From Desulfarculales bacterium UBA702 (lineage in GTDB: Bacteria > Desulfobacterota > Syntrophobacteria > Syntrophobacterales > Syntrophobacteraceae): a DNA stretch of 36,282 nt. Every line of letters starts with the position of its first letter. Positions within the stretch are counted from its first letter, which is position 1. The translations under genes and the position numbers were made by a program. Shown here one piece after another: positions 16,661 to 25,408 of this stretch. The stretch covers positions 1 through 36,282 of the forward strand of contig DBMI01000077.1 of NCBI GenBank assembly GCA_002298165.1. The letters run 5' to 3'. Under the pieces are notes generated by a model. The model saw nothing but the letters and a program-made list of their open reading frames with translations, was not told the DNA's origin and searched no databases.

Positions 16661-17689
16661 TTAGGGAACCAGCACGATTTTTCCGAACTGATCGCTTCGC
16701 TCCATCATTTCGAATGCTTTTCGGCCATCGGAGAGCGGCATTACTGTATCGACAACTGTTTTGATTTTACCGCTCCAGAGCATCCGGGTAATGTCGCGAA
16801 AGTCCTGGTGAGTACCCATGGTGCTGCCGATCAGGCTTATCTGCTTTCCGAATATTCGGCGGATATCGATTTCAGCCAGAGCTCCGCTCGTGTTACCGAC
16901 GATCACTATGCGCCCGCCCCTTGCCACAGCCTGCATACTGATGTTTATCGTCGCGGCCCCGACGTTGTCCACGACGACATCAACTCCCCGTTTTCCGGTC
17001 TTTTTGTAAATCTCTTTTCCCCAGTCGAAGCGCGAGCGGTCGATGACGAAATCAGCCCCGAGGTCGTGCGCCTTCTGTGCTTTATCTTCGTTACTTGCGA
17101 CCGCATAAACTGTTGCTCCGGCAAGCTTTGCGATCTGGATCGCAGCGCTGTTGACACCTCCTCCCGCCCCAACCACCAGGACGGATTCACCGGCGCGCAG
17201 CTTCGCGCGGGAAATCAGCATTCGCCAGGCGGTAAGTGTCACCAGGAGCGGGGCGGCCGCTTCGGGAAAATCAATCTCCCCTGGGAATTCGACAAGGTTT
17301 GCCGCCGGAACGGATATATACTCCGCGAATCCCCCTCGAGTGTGTTCACCGATGATTTTGTAGCCGGGGCTCATGCTGGGCTCGCCCCGTCGTGTAAACT
17401 CGTCTTCGTAGGCATTGAGGCCGTGGTCTATGACAACCCGCCGGCCGGTTTCCCAGCCGGAGACTCCCTCCCCGGTCGCCGCTATGACACCGGCAATATC
17501 GGACCCGCCCCAGTGAGGCATCTCCAGCTCAAGCCCCGGGATTCCGCGCATTACCCAGATATCGAGGTGATTAAGAGCGCAGGCCCTGACCTGAACAAGC
17601 ACCTCATCTCTTCCGGGTACTGGATCGGACACATCTTCATATTTTAGAACATCTGTTTCGCCGTGCTGGTGGAAGCAAAGAGCTTTCAT
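16661..17689 (-). CDS. Zinc-independent MDR-family oxidoreductase (quinone oxidoreductase / alcohol dehydrogenase-like)
   Basis: A 342-residue medium-chain dehydrogenase/reductase. The N-terminal GroES-like domain begins MKALCFHQHGETDVLKYED and has ALNHLDIWVMRG. The catalytic zinc motif GHE of true alcohol dehydrogenases is replaced by GSDIAGV. The Rossmann domain carries VLVVGAGGGVNSAAIQIAKLAG (glycine-rich NAD(P) loop) and LGADFVID. The C-terminus LSDGRKAFEMMERSDQFGKIVL is the family end. It probably reduces an enone, quinone or enoyl substrate with NAD(P)H; the substrate is unknown. It is a single-gene unit convergent with the hemerythrin gene. Confidence 0.88.
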   Translation of the reverse strand: MKALCFHQHGETDVLKYEDVSDPVPGRDEVLVQVRACALNHLDIWVMRGIPGLELEMPHWGGSDIAGVIAATGEGVSGWETGRRVVIDHGLNAYEDEFTRRGEPSMSPGYKIIGEHTRGGFAEYISVPAANLVEFPGEIDFPEAAAPLLVTLTAWRMLISRAKLRAGESVLVVGAGGGVNSAAIQIAKLAGATVYAVASNEDKAQKAHDLGADFVIDRSRFDWGKEIYKKTGKRGVDVVVDNVGAATINISMQAVARGGRIVIVGNTSGALAEIDIRRIFGKQISLIGSTMGTHQDFRDITRMLWSGKIKTVVDTVMPLSDGRKAFEMMERSDQFGKIVLVP

Positions 17690-17867
17690 GGGTGTTGCCT
17701 TTTCTCCGGGAGGTCGTTTCAGGGTGTTTCACACGGATACGCCTGCAAGCTAAAACCCCGTTTCGCCGGTTTCAACCCGAATCCCTTTATTTCCCGTTGA
17801 AACATGACCGGCAGAGGCCTATTATTGCCGCCCTTTTCAACGCCGGTATTTATTTTGGTGAACCGGT

Positions 17868-17975
17868 ATGGTAGACATATTTTTTTACTTAGGAACAGGT
17901 ACGGGCGAGCAGAATGCCAAGACCGGCCCAGAGCCGAAGAAGGTCGCGCCCGCATTCCGGGCCGGCAAGAGGTAA
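17868..17975 (+). CDS. Small ORF just upstream of the penicillin-binding protein gene
   Basis: A 35-codon ORF opening with MVDIFFYLGTGTG and closing with TAA 3 bp before the next ATG; its tail contains the next gene's ribosome-binding site. GGTGA lies upstream. It has no recognisable family. It may be a coupling leader or chance. The upstream stretch 17690-17867 has an 8-bp inverted repeat GTTTCAAC/GTTGAAAC (17769-17776, 17796-17803) that could be an operator. Confidence 0.3.
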   Translation: MVDIFFYLGTGTGEQNAKTGPEPKKVAPAFRAGKR

Positions 17976-17978
17976 GCC

Positions 17979-20378
17979 ATGAAAAAGTCCGCCGCCAGAG
18001 GACGTGCTCAGGGGAAAAAACCCTTTCGCTGGCTTCTTTTTACCGTTTTTTCCATTTTCCTCTGCCTTTTCCTGATGGCGGGCGTTATCGGATTCGCCTT
18101 CTATGTTCAGATAGACCGCTCACTCCCAAGCGCCGAAGCCCTCAAGACCTATCACCCACCCCTGGTTACAAGCGTCTATTCGGCGGATGGGGAACTGATC
18201 GGGGAATTTTTTATCGAGCGCCGCTACCTTGTGCCGTTAAGAGACCTTCCGCCCTTCCTGATAAAGGCGTTCATAGCCGCGGAAGACGTCCGGTTCTTCG
18301 AGCACAGCGGTGTTGACCTGGTGGGCATTTTCCGCGCAATGTTCAAGAATCTGCAGGCAGGTGAAATCGTCCAGGGTGGAAGCACAATAACTCAGCAGGT
18401 GGTAAAGTCGCTCCTACTCACCCCCGAGCGGACCTATACCCGAAAGTTGAAGGAAGCCCTGCTGGCTTACCGCATCGACAGCAGTCTCACCAAAAATGAA
18501 ATTCTCTACCTATACCTCAACCAGATCTACTTCGGCTCGGGTGCATACGGGGTGGAAGCCGCCGCAAGGACCTACTTCGATAAGAGCGCAAGCCAGCTAA
18601 ATATCGCCGAAGCATCGATGCTTGCCGGTCTGCCCAAGGCGCCATCCCGATTTTCTCCGACCCAGCGCTTCCCCGCTGCTCGGGAACGCCAGCGCTACGT
18701 TCTCCAGAGAATGGTTGAATCCAGCTTCATAACCATGGAAGAGGCGCGCGCCGCGCTTGCAAAGCCCCTCCAATTCGCCAAGCCCAAACGCTGGACACTG
18801 CACGAACTCGACTACTTTACCGAGGAGGTCCGCAGGCAGGCCGAGGCACGCTTCGGCCGCGACATGCTCTACAAGGAAGGCCTGACTATTCAGACCACTC
18901 TCGACAGCCGTGCGCAGCACATTGGCGAAAGGGCCATGGACCAGGGGCTGCGGGAGTTGGACAAGAGGCATCAGCGGTACCGGGGACTTCACGCAAACGT
19001 ACCGAAGCAGGACTGGGCTTCGGCGCTGAAGGTGCTGATGCAGTCAAACGGCGAACTTGCCGAGGGAAAAGTTGTTGCAGGGCTGGTAAAGGAATTCGAC
19101 CCGAAAACGAATGCCTGCACCATGGACCTGGGGCAGCAGACGGCGGTAATTCCTCAGTCGGGATGGCAATGGACGCAGATTTCGGCCAAACGGGCGGAAA
19201 AGGTTTTCAAGACGGGCGACCTTCTCAGGGTGAGACTCGGGAAGCGCCAGGATGCCAAATCATGGACCGCCGTGCTCGAGCAAGACCCGGGCATGGAGGG
19301 GGCATTAATGACCATGAATCCGCTCACCGGCCGTGTCATCTGCATGATCGGCGGGAGGAACTTCGAAAAAAGTCAGTTCAACCGGTGCACCCAGGCAGTG
19401 AGGCAGCCGGGGTCTTCCTTCAAGCCAATCATCTACTCTGCGGCACTAGACAAGGGGTTCACCGAAGCCTCGATTCTCATGGACACACCGATCGCTTATG
19501 ATGAAAACAGCCCGAGGGGAGCCTGGAGGCCGGCAAACTACGACCGTCAGTTCTGGGGGCCGATTCTGTTGAGGAAAGCAATAATTAACTCTCGCAACGT
19601 GGTAACGGTAAAGCTTCTCGAATCGATCGGCGTGCACTACACAATTGACTACGCCCGGCGGCTCGGTATCGAATCCCAGCTTACGCCAACCCTGTCGCTT
19701 GCGCTCGGGGCCTCCGGCGTAACACTTTCCGAGCTTCTTACAGCCTACTCGACCTTCGCCGGCCAGGGGGCGAAAGTTGAACCCTACATTATCGAACGCG
19801 TGCTGGACAGGAACGGCAACCTGATCGAACAACACCAGGTTAAGCGGCAGCAGGTAATCTCCCCCCAGACCGCCTATCTCATGACCGATCTGCTGCAGGG
19901 CGTTGTTCAGGAGGGCACGGGGACAAAGGCAAAGGAGCTGGGCAGGCCGGCCGCGGGTAAGACCGGCACCACGAACGAACTTAAGGATGCCTGGTTCGTT
20001 GGGTACACCCCGTCGGTGCTGACAGGTGTATGGGTGGGCTATGACGACCACATGGTCTCGCTTGGCAAGGGTGAAACTGGAGGCAGGGCTGCCTGTCCGA
20101 TCTGGGTCTACTTCATGAAAGAGTACATGAAAGATAAACCCATGGAGACTTTCCCGATCCCTGAAGGAATCGTTTTTGCCAGAATAAGCGCCGGTTCGGG
20201 AGGAGTAGCCAAGTCAGATGAGACCGGAACGGTTTACGCGGCATTTTCGGGAAGCGTTCCAACTCCCGGAAAGGGACCTCAGCTCGATGAAAATGCGGAT
20301 AATGAGGAGACCGACAGCACGGAACGCCCGGCTCGGCCCTCGGAGGGCGACTCGTTTTTTAAATCAGATCTATTTTAA
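17979..20378 (+). CDS. mrcA: Penicillin-binding protein 1A, bifunctional peptidoglycan synthase
   Basis: A 799-residue class A PBP. A short cytoplasmic tail and one membrane anchor (about 20-45) precede the GT51 glycosyltransferase domain with IAAEDVRFFEHSGVD and GGSTITQQ. After an insert come the transpeptidase motifs: SxxK in RQPGSSFKPI (near 475), SRN in INSRNVVT, and KTGT in AGKTGTTNELKDAWF. The C-terminal tail is acidic and low-complexity. It polymerises and cross-links glycan strands on the periplasmic side of the inner membrane. AGAGG lies upstream of the ATG. Confidence 0.95.
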   Translation: MKKSAARGRAQGKKPFRWLLFTVFSIFLCLFLMAGVIGFAFYVQIDRSLPSAEALKTYHPPLVTSVYSADGELIGEFFIERRYLVPLRDLPPFLIKAFIAAEDVRFFEHSGVDLVGIFRAMFKNLQAGEIVQGGSTITQQVVKSLLLTPERTYTRKLKEALLAYRIDSSLTKNEILYLYLNQIYFGSGAYGVEAAARTYFDKSASQLNIAEASMLAGLPKAPSRFSPTQRFPAARERQRYVLQRMVESSFITMEEARAALAKPLQFAKPKRWTLHELDYFTEEVRRQAEARFGRDMLYKEGLTIQTTLDSRAQHIGERAMDQGLRELDKRHQRYRGLHANVPKQDWASALKVLMQSNGELAEGKVVAGLVKEFDPKTNACTMDLGQQTAVIPQSGWQWTQISAKRAEKVFKTGDLLRVRLGKRQDAKSWTAVLEQDPGMEGALMTMNPLTGRVICMIGGRNFEKSQFNRCTQAVRQPGSSFKPIIYSAALDKGFTEASILMDTPIAYDENSPRGAWRPANYDRQFWGPILLRKAIINSRNVVTVKLLESIGVHYTIDYARRLGIESQLTPTLSLALGASGVTLSELLTAYSTFAGQGAKVEPYIIERVLDRNGNLIEQHQVKRQQVISPQTAYLMTDLLQGVVQEGTGTKAKELGRPAAGKTGTTNELKDAWFVGYTPSVLTGVWVGYDDHMVSLGKGETGGRAACPIWVYFMKEYMKDKPMETFPIPEGIVFARISAGSGGVAKSDETGTVYAAFSGSVPTPGKGPQLDENADNEETDSTERPARPSEGDSFFKSDLF

Positions 20379-20411
20379 TTTTCACTTTAGGACCAGTACA
20401 GGATCTTTGAA

Positions 20412-21245
20412 ATGTCTTTAATCAAGATAGACCACGAAAAGTGTAATCGCGACGGTATATGCGTCGAGGTTTGTCCGTTAAGCCTTTTAGTGCTCGACCC
20501 CAAATGCGGGCCAAAGTTGAAACCGGGAGCTTCCCATATCTGCATAGCCTGTGGGCACTGTGTGGCCGCATGTCCGAGCGAGGCAATCGATAACCGCAAA
20601 TCCCCCCTCTCAGGCCAGACCCCCATCCCGTCGGGATTTTCGATTTCACCGGAGGCAGCGGCTCTCTTCCTGCGCTCACGCCGTTCGATAAGGGTTTACA
20701 AGGACGAGCCGGTACCAAGGGAGCAAATGCTTCAACTGCTCGAAATAGCCCGATTTGCACCTTCAGGCCATAATTCGCAGGGCATTTCCTACTTAGTCGT
20801 CGATGGCCGCGAAAAGGTTGATGGGCTGCGGGAAATCGTAATCGAGTGGATGCGCCGGACCGTGAATTCCCAGCCCGATGTGGCGAATCGGTATCACATG
20901 CCGGCCATCATCCGGTCCCACGAAAAGGGCGAAGACAGGGTATTCCGCGGAGCACATCAGCTAATCGTCGCACATGCTTCCAAAGAACTGGCTGCCGCAC
21001 CGATCTCAACCTACCTGGCTCTCGAATACGTCGAAATTTATGCCCCGGTACTGGGGATGGGAACCTGCTGGGCCGGGTATGCCCAGGCATGCGCTCAACA
21101 GTTCCAGCCAATGGCGGACTTCCTAAAGATTCCGCTCGAAAATGCTATTATGGGGATTCTGATGGCGGGCTATCCCAAACACCACTACTACCGCCTCCCC
21201 GACCGAAACCCCCTGGATGTTTCCTGGCTGCAAACAGGGGAATAA
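20412..21245 (+). CDS. Ferredoxin-nitroreductase fusion protein
   Basis: A 277-residue protein. Residues about 5-60 form a 2[4Fe-4S] ferredoxin domain (CNRDGICVEVCP and CIACGHCVAACP). Residues about 80-270 form a nitroreductase-fold FMN domain (FLRSRRSIRVYKDEPVP, FAPSGHNSQG, GMGTCWAGYAQ). Such fusions are widespread in anaerobes and are thought to reduce nitro groups, flavin-linked substrates or quinones using ferredoxin electrons. The gene follows the PBP gene by 33 bp, perhaps on the same transcript. The substrate is unknown. Confidence 0.9.
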   Translation: MSLIKIDHEKCNRDGICVEVCPLSLLVLDPKCGPKLKPGASHICIACGHCVAACPSEAIDNRKSPLSGQTPIPSGFSISPEAAALFLRSRRSIRVYKDEPVPREQMLQLLEIARFAPSGHNSQGISYLVVDGREKVDGLREIVIEWMRRTVNSQPDVANRYHMPAIIRSHEKGEDRVFRGAHQLIVAHASKELAAAPISTYLALEYVEIYAPVLGMGTCWAGYAQACAQQFQPMADFLKIPLENAIMGILMAGYPKHHYYRLPDRNPLDVSWLQTGE

Positions 21246-21278
21246 CGCGGGTTGCCGGTTGCGGGTTGCCGAATGTGG

Positions 21279-21298
21279 GGCAGGCTTTCCAGCCTGCC
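21279..21298. repeat. Palindromic repeat GGCAGGCT-TTCC-AGCCTGCC
   Basis: A perfect 8-bp stem with a TTCC loop, preceded by GTGGG. It is the best-formed member of the family that also occurs at 4852-4873 and 16585-16604. Confidence 0.6.
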
Positions 21299-21322
21299 GC
21301 TGGACTGTTCGCTTACTCGGCC

Positions 21323-21394
21323 ATGACCAGATCCTGGTACCATGAAGAAATGAGGCGAGAGGGCTACCTTCTTTATTATTTCCGGGGTGAATGA
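21323..21394 (+). CDS. Very short Tyr-rich ORF before the adenine deaminase gene
   Basis: A 23-codon ORF (internal ATG at 21350) ending REGYLLYYFRGE and TGA. The pattern R-E-x-Y-L-x-x-Y-F matches the mini-ORF at 3435-3500. There is no obvious ribosome-binding site before 21323 and no terminator behind it. It may be a gene remnant, a leader or chance. Confidence 0.2.
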   Translation: MTRSWYHEEMRREGYLLYYFRGE

Positions 21395-21415
21395 ATTCAA
21401 AAACATCGGGGCACC

Positions 21416-23143
21416 ATGAAATTCGACACAGCGCGGCTTAGCGCATTGATAGATGCGGCAAAAGGGGCTCGCCTGGCTGACCTTTGCATCAGGAATTGCC
21501 GGCTGGTAAACGTTTTCTCCGGAAAGGTGGAAAAAGCCGACCTGGCGGTGTTTGACAGTCTATTTCTGGGATGGGGGGAATACGAGGCCCTCGAAACGAT
21601 AGATGCCGGCGGGATGTACGTCAGCCCCGCATTTATCGACGGCCACATACACATCGAAAGCTCCCTTCTCAGCCCGGCGGGCTTTTGCGCGGCCGTGTTG
21701 CCATGGGGAACCGGAGCGGTGGTTGCCGACCCTCATGAAATTGCAAATGTTCTGGGCATTCAGGGAATAAAATATTTTCTCGAATGCGCCCGAGGGCTCC
21801 CTCTCGACATATTCTTCAATCTTCCGAGCTGCGTTCCCGCCTCTCATCTCGAAACCTCCGGCGCCCGGCTTCAAGCGGCCGACCTCGAATCACTCATACC
21901 GGACGAGCATATCCTGGGCCTGGCCGAAATGATGAACTTTCCGGGCGTGCTCTTCGCCGATCCCGAAGTAACGGACAAACTGCTTCTCTTTCAGGATGGA
22001 ATAATCGACGGGCATTGCCCGGGGCTTGGCGGGCGAGATTTGAACGCTTACGTTGCCGCCATGATACGCTCGGACCACGAGTGCACCACAAGTGCGGAAG
22101 CAGAGCAGAAGCTGGCGCGGGGAATGGCTGTAATGATTCGGGAAGGGAGTCAGTCAAAAGACCTGAAGAATCTCATCGGAATAGTTAACGACCAAACCTG
22201 GCCCCATTGCATGCTTGTCTCCGATGACGTTCACCCTGACGACCTGATTACCAGGGGACACATGAACGCGATTGTAAATCGAGCCATGCAGTTTGGATTA
22301 GAGCCGGTCAGGGCGATAACCCTCGCCACATGGACCGCCGCGAACCATTTCCGGCTCCCCCGGCTCGGGGCAATTGCTCCGGGATATTTCGCCGACTTCA
22401 GCATCAGCCCGACCCTCAATCCCTGGAACCCTGTCAGGGTTTTCAAACGGGGAGTCGAGGTAGCCCGGGAAGGAAAACTTCTCGCCAATCAATCGAGTTG
22501 GCCATCGCCTGTCACTCCGGAAAGTCCGATGCGGATTAGCCGAATTGGCTCCGATGATCTGCTCGTGCCCGCACGGCCCGGGAAAATCCGCGTGATCGAT
22601 GTTCTGGAAGGGACCCTGCTGACGGAAAAATCCCTCATGGAACCCAAAATTGGAAATGGATACGTGGTTTCCGATCCGGAGCGGGATATTCTCAAGATCG
22701 CGGTATTCAATCGCTATATCGAGGGCCGCCCGCCGGCAATCGGGTTCGTCCGGGGAATGGGGCTCAAAAGAGGCGCGCTTGCGACTTCGATCGCCCACGA
22801 TTCGCATAATGTCATTGCCATAGGCGTAAGCGATTCGGATATCATTGCCGCTGTTTCAGCCCTTCGCAAAAGCGGCGGAGGCATGGCCGCCGCGGGTCCC
22901 GACGGCAAAGTAGAATTCCTGCCCCTTCCGATAGCCGGACTGATGTCGCCTGGTTCAGCCCCTGAAATCTCCGAGCGGCTCAATCGCCTGAAGAAGCTCG
23001 CAATGGCCTTGGGGACAACTCTTGCAAATCCTTTTATGGCCATGTCCTTCCTCGCGCTACCCGTAATTCCCGAACTAAAACTCACCGACCTTGGCCTTGT
23101 GGAAGTATCCCGTTTCGTCCACGTCCCGCTCTTCGAAGAATAA
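21416..23143 (+). CDS. ade: Adenine deaminase
   Basis: A 575-residue amidohydrolase of the AdeC family. Metal-binding HIHIESS is in the FIDGHIHIESS segment; ADPHEIANVLG follows, then GHCPGL, the SDDVHPDDLITRGH stretch and the C-terminal domain ending MSFLALPVIPELKLTD. It converts adenine to hypoxanthine and ammonia in purine salvage, in the cytoplasm. Length is normal. No purine riboswitch was recognised in the 170 bp upstream. The ATG at 21416 has only a weak GGGG ribosome-binding site. Confidence 0.93.
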   Translation: MKFDTARLSALIDAAKGARLADLCIRNCRLVNVFSGKVEKADLAVFDSLFLGWGEYEALETIDAGGMYVSPAFIDGHIHIESSLLSPAGFCAAVLPWGTGAVVADPHEIANVLGIQGIKYFLECARGLPLDIFFNLPSCVPASHLETSGARLQAADLESLIPDEHILGLAEMMNFPGVLFADPEVTDKLLLFQDGIIDGHCPGLGGRDLNAYVAAMIRSDHECTTSAEAEQKLARGMAVMIREGSQSKDLKNLIGIVNDQTWPHCMLVSDDVHPDDLITRGHMNAIVNRAMQFGLEPVRAITLATWTAANHFRLPRLGAIAPGYFADFSISPTLNPWNPVRVFKRGVEVAREGKLLANQSSWPSPVTPESPMRISRIGSDDLLVPARPGKIRVIDVLEGTLLTEKSLMEPKIGNGYVVSDPERDILKIAVFNRYIEGRPPAIGFVRGMGLKRGALATSIAHDSHNVIAIGVSDSDIIAAVSALRKSGGGMAAAGPDGKVEFLPLPIAGLMSPGSAPEISERLNRLKKLAMALGTTLANPFMAMSFLALPVIPELKLTDLGLVEVSRFVHVPLFEE

Positions 23144-23332
23144 TCCGATATTATGAGACCTTTCCCGAATTTATTTCGAGATACTTGATGCTTGATTCCC
23201 TGTAGTTAGATTGTATGTACTTTTGCTAATTCCGGCTTCCTGTTAGTTCGGCGCGCCTTAGACCCCCAAACACCCGCTCGAAACTTGCCGGACCAACTCA
23301 GAGTACTAAGCTATCTTGCAGGGAGGTAGAAG

Positions 23333-23797
23333 ATGAGCACCGTTACATGTAGATCGATGAGTGATGTGGTGAGTTTTGCAATTCAAAAGGAACAGAGGGC
23401 GATGGATTTTTACATCAAGTGCTCCCAACGCGCTAAAAATCCGGCGCTTAAGCAGTTTTTCGATGAACTGGTTCAGGAAGAGCAGCATCACAGGGATTTG
23501 CTGAAAGAACTCGATGAGCTGAAGCTCCATGAAATAAAGCTCAAAGCGGTCGAGGACCTTAAGATAAGCGATTACCTGCTCGATGTCTCATTCAGGGAGG
23601 ATCTCACTTACCAGGAAGCCCTGATGCTGGCAATGAAAAAGGAAGAGAAGGCCCATGCCTTCTATGCTGCATGGAAAAACAAGTGCGCGGGGGAAAAGAC
23701 ATCGAAGCTTTTTGCGATCCTCGAAAATGAGGAAGCCAAGCACAAGCGCAAACTCGAAGAACTATACGACGAACAGATTCTGACCTGGGAAGCCTGA
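23333..23797 (+). CDS. Ferritin-like / rubrerythrin-type di-iron protein
   Basis: A 154-residue four-helix protein with repeated carboxylate motifs: QKEQRAMDFY in helix 1, EEQHH in helix 2, KKEEKAHAFY in helix 3 and ENEEAKHKRKLE in helix 4. This is the di-iron pattern of rubrerythrin-like proteins without a rubredoxin domain. It probably binds iron and handles peroxide or stores iron in the cytoplasm. GGGAGG precedes the ATG. A weak candidate promoter (TTGATG at 23185, TAGATT at 23207, 16 bp apart) lies upstream. Confidence 0.85.
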   Translation: MSTVTCRSMSDVVSFAIQKEQRAMDFYIKCSQRAKNPALKQFFDELVQEEQHHRDLLKELDELKLHEIKLKAVEDLKISDYLLDVSFREDLTYQEALMLAMKKEEKAHAFYAAWKNKCAGEKTSKLFAILENEEAKHKRKLEELYDEQILTWEA

Positions 23798-23799
23798 TG

Positions 23800-23836
23800 G
23801 TTGATGTCCCCTCCACCAAAGGAGGGGACCATCAAC
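23800..23836. terminator. Long inverted repeat between convergent genes
   Basis: GTTGATGTCCCCTCC (23800-23814) and GGAGGGGACCATCAAC (23821-23836) form a stem of about 15 bp with one bulge and a 6-nt loop. There is no T-run, but its position between the ends of the ferritin-like gene and trpB2 suits a transcription barrier. Confidence 0.45.
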
Positions 23837-23895
23837 TCCAATGCTGCGAATCCATCCGTTAAGTCTTGACCCGCAACTCACAACCCGCAACCGCC

Positions 23896-25257
23896 CTACG
23901 GCTTCGGATAGCCTTCGATCGATTTGAGTGCGCGCTTGATCTCTTCGTCGCCCAATTCGTGCTGTACCAGCTTGCCGGAGAGAAAGGCATCGTAGGCGGG
24001 GAGGTCTATTATGCCGTGGCCGCTCCAGTTAAAGAGGATAACCTTCTCCTTGCCTTCCTGCTTAGCGCGTTCGGCTTCCTGGACAACAGCCGCGATAACA
24101 TGATTTGTCTCGGGAGCCGGGATGAACCCCTCGGAGCGAGCCCACTTCACGCCGGCGCTGAAGGTTTCGAGCTGATTGAAAGCCCTCGCCTCGACTATGC
24201 CTTCCTTGGTCAGATGGCTTACAATCGGTGCCATTCCGTGGTACCGGAGACCGCCCGCGTGTATGGGCTCGGGCAGGAAGTCATGACCGAGTGTGTACAT
24301 GGCAAGCAGAGGCGTTGTCATCGCGGTGTCGCCGAAATCGTATGCAAAGGGGCCCCTGGTAAGCGTCGGGCATGAAGCAGGCTCCGCAGCTACTATGGAA
24401 ACATCTTTCCCGTGGATCTTATCCCGTACGAAAGGAAGAGTGATTCCAGCGAAATTACTGCCTCCACCAGCGCATCCCAGTACCACATCCGGGTATTCGC
24501 CGATTTTTTCGAGCTGCTTTTGCGCCTCCAGGCCGATAACGGTCTGGTGCAGAAGTACATGGTTCAAGACGCTCCCCAGCGAGTAGCGGGCATCAGGGTC
24601 CATTACAGCGTCCTCGATTGCCTCGCTTATTGCGATACCAAGGCTGCCGGGACAGTTCGGATCGGCTTCGAGGATTGTTCTGCCGGCCTGAGTCACTTTG
24701 CTCGGGCTTGGTATGCACTCTGCCCCCCAGGCACCCATCATGAGTCGACGATAAGGCTTTTGCTCATAGCTGACCCTTACCATGAAGACCCGGCACTCGA
24801 GGCCGAACATCGCGCAAGCCATACTGAGCGCGCTTCCCCATTGACCGGCACCGGTCTCGGTGGATAAACGCTTTATTCCGAAGGCTTTGTTATAGTAAGC
24901 CTGAGGAACCGCCGTATTTGGTTTGTGAGAACCGGGAGGGCTCACGCCCTCATTCTTGTAGTAAATCTTTACCGGCGCGTTCAGCAGCTTTTCGAAATTT
25001 CGCGCACGGCACAGCGGGGTGGGCCGCCAGAGCAGGTATTTCTCGATAACCTCCTCGGGTATGTCTATCCACCGCTGGGTCGAAACCTCCTGCTCGATCA
25101 GGTTCATGGGGAAAACCGGGGCCAGGTCATCCGGCCCGATCGGTTTTCCGGTCCCCGGATGCAGCGGAGGACGCATCGGGGTAGGCATATCGGCCAATAT
25201 ATTGTACCACTGCCTGGGAATTTCATCGTCCGCCAGGACCACCTTGCTAAGCTCCAT
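23896..25257 (-). CDS. trpB2: Tryptophan synthase beta chain, TrpB2 type
   Basis: A 453-residue PLP enzyme of the TrpB2 class, longer than TrpB1 and recognisable from the N-terminal DEIPRQWYNILADMP, RPTPLCRARNFEK, and the PLP lysine in GSHKPNTAVPQAYY. The phosphate-binding loop is CAGGGSNFAG. It joins indole and serine to make tryptophan. The ATG at 25257 is chosen because AAGGAGG sits 8 nt upstream. No trpA or other trp gene is nearby, so it may salvage free indole. A leader of about 195 nt upstream contains a Trp-codon peptide, a terminator and competing helices, so expression is probably controlled by tryptophan attenuation. Confidence 0.93.
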   Translation of the reverse strand: MELSKVVLADDEIPRQWYNILADMPTPMRPPLHPGTGKPIGPDDLAPVFPMNLIEQEVSTQRWIDIPEEVIEKYLLWRPTPLCRARNFEKLLNAPVKIYYKNEGVSPPGSHKPNTAVPQAYYNKAFGIKRLSTETGAGQWGSALSMACAMFGLECRVFMVRVSYEQKPYRRLMMGAWGAECIPSPSKVTQAGRTILEADPNCPGSLGIAISEAIEDAVMDPDARYSLGSVLNHVLLHQTVIGLEAQKQLEKIGEYPDVVLGCAGGGSNFAGITLPFVRDKIHGKDVSIVAAEPASCPTLTRGPFAYDFGDTAMTTPLLAMYTLGHDFLPEPIHAGGLRYHGMAPIVSHLTKEGIVEARAFNQLETFSAGVKWARSEGFIPAPETNHVIAAVVQEAERAKQEGKEKVILFNWSGHGIIDLPAYDAFLSGKLVQHELGDEEIKRALKSIEGYPKP

Positions 25258-25300
25258 ATCACAAACCTCCTTGCTGGATTTTATCGACAATCGTTAAAGA

Positions 25301-25346
25301 ATAAAAAAGGGGCCGCAAACCGAATTCAAATCCGGCCTGCGCCCCC
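25301..25346 (-). terminator. Attenuator terminator (3:4 helix) in the trpB2 leader
   Basis: On the minus strand a G/C-rich arm (25346-25333, containing GCAGGCCG) pairs with CGGTTTGCGGCCCC (25322-25309), followed at once by TTTTTT. Apart from one G-G mismatch and two G-U pairs the stem is continuous. It lies about 45 nt before the trpB2 start. Confidence 0.8.
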
Positions 25347-25401
25347 GGTCATATACATGCGCAACAGAATCAACAACGGGCAGGCCTCAGGGTGGCCCAC
25401 C
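25334..25401 (-). promoter_or_regulatory. Competing helices of a tryptophan attenuator
   Basis: Segment 1 GGTGGGCC (25401-25394), which includes most of the tandem Trp codons, pairs with segment 2 GGCCTGCC (25386-25379): 8 bp counting two G-U pairs, loop of 7 nt. Segment 2 GGCCTGC (25386-25380) can instead pair with segment 3 GCAGGCC (25340-25334), 7 perfect bp, which is the 5' arm of the terminator. Segments 1:2 and 2:3 exclude each other, and 2:3 excludes the terminator. Confidence 0.75.
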
Positions 25402-25408
25402 ACTCCAC
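25370..25408 (-). CDS. Trp leader peptide MEWWATLRPARC
   Basis: A 12-codon ORF in the trpB2 leader: GTG start (25408-25406), tandem TGG TGG codons at positions 3-4 (25402-25397), TGA stop at 25372-25370. AGGGA (25421-25417) lies 8 nt upstream, an ideal ribosome-binding site. A ribosome stalled on the Trp codons would cover up to about 25387 and leave segment 2, which begins at 25386, free to pair with segment 3. A ribosome that reaches the stop would cover segment 2 and let the terminator form. Confidence 0.75.
   Translation of the reverse strand: MEWWATLRPARC

Noticed and set aside
16655..17647. Long plus-strand ORF of 330 codons
   Set aside because: It is the antisense shadow of the MDR oxidoreductase; the minus-strand protein has full family motifs and this one has none.
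21246..21415. Possible purine riboswitch before the adenine deaminase gene
   Set aside because: No three-way-junction pattern or conserved purine-aptamer loops could be found; the region holds a palindromic repeat instead.
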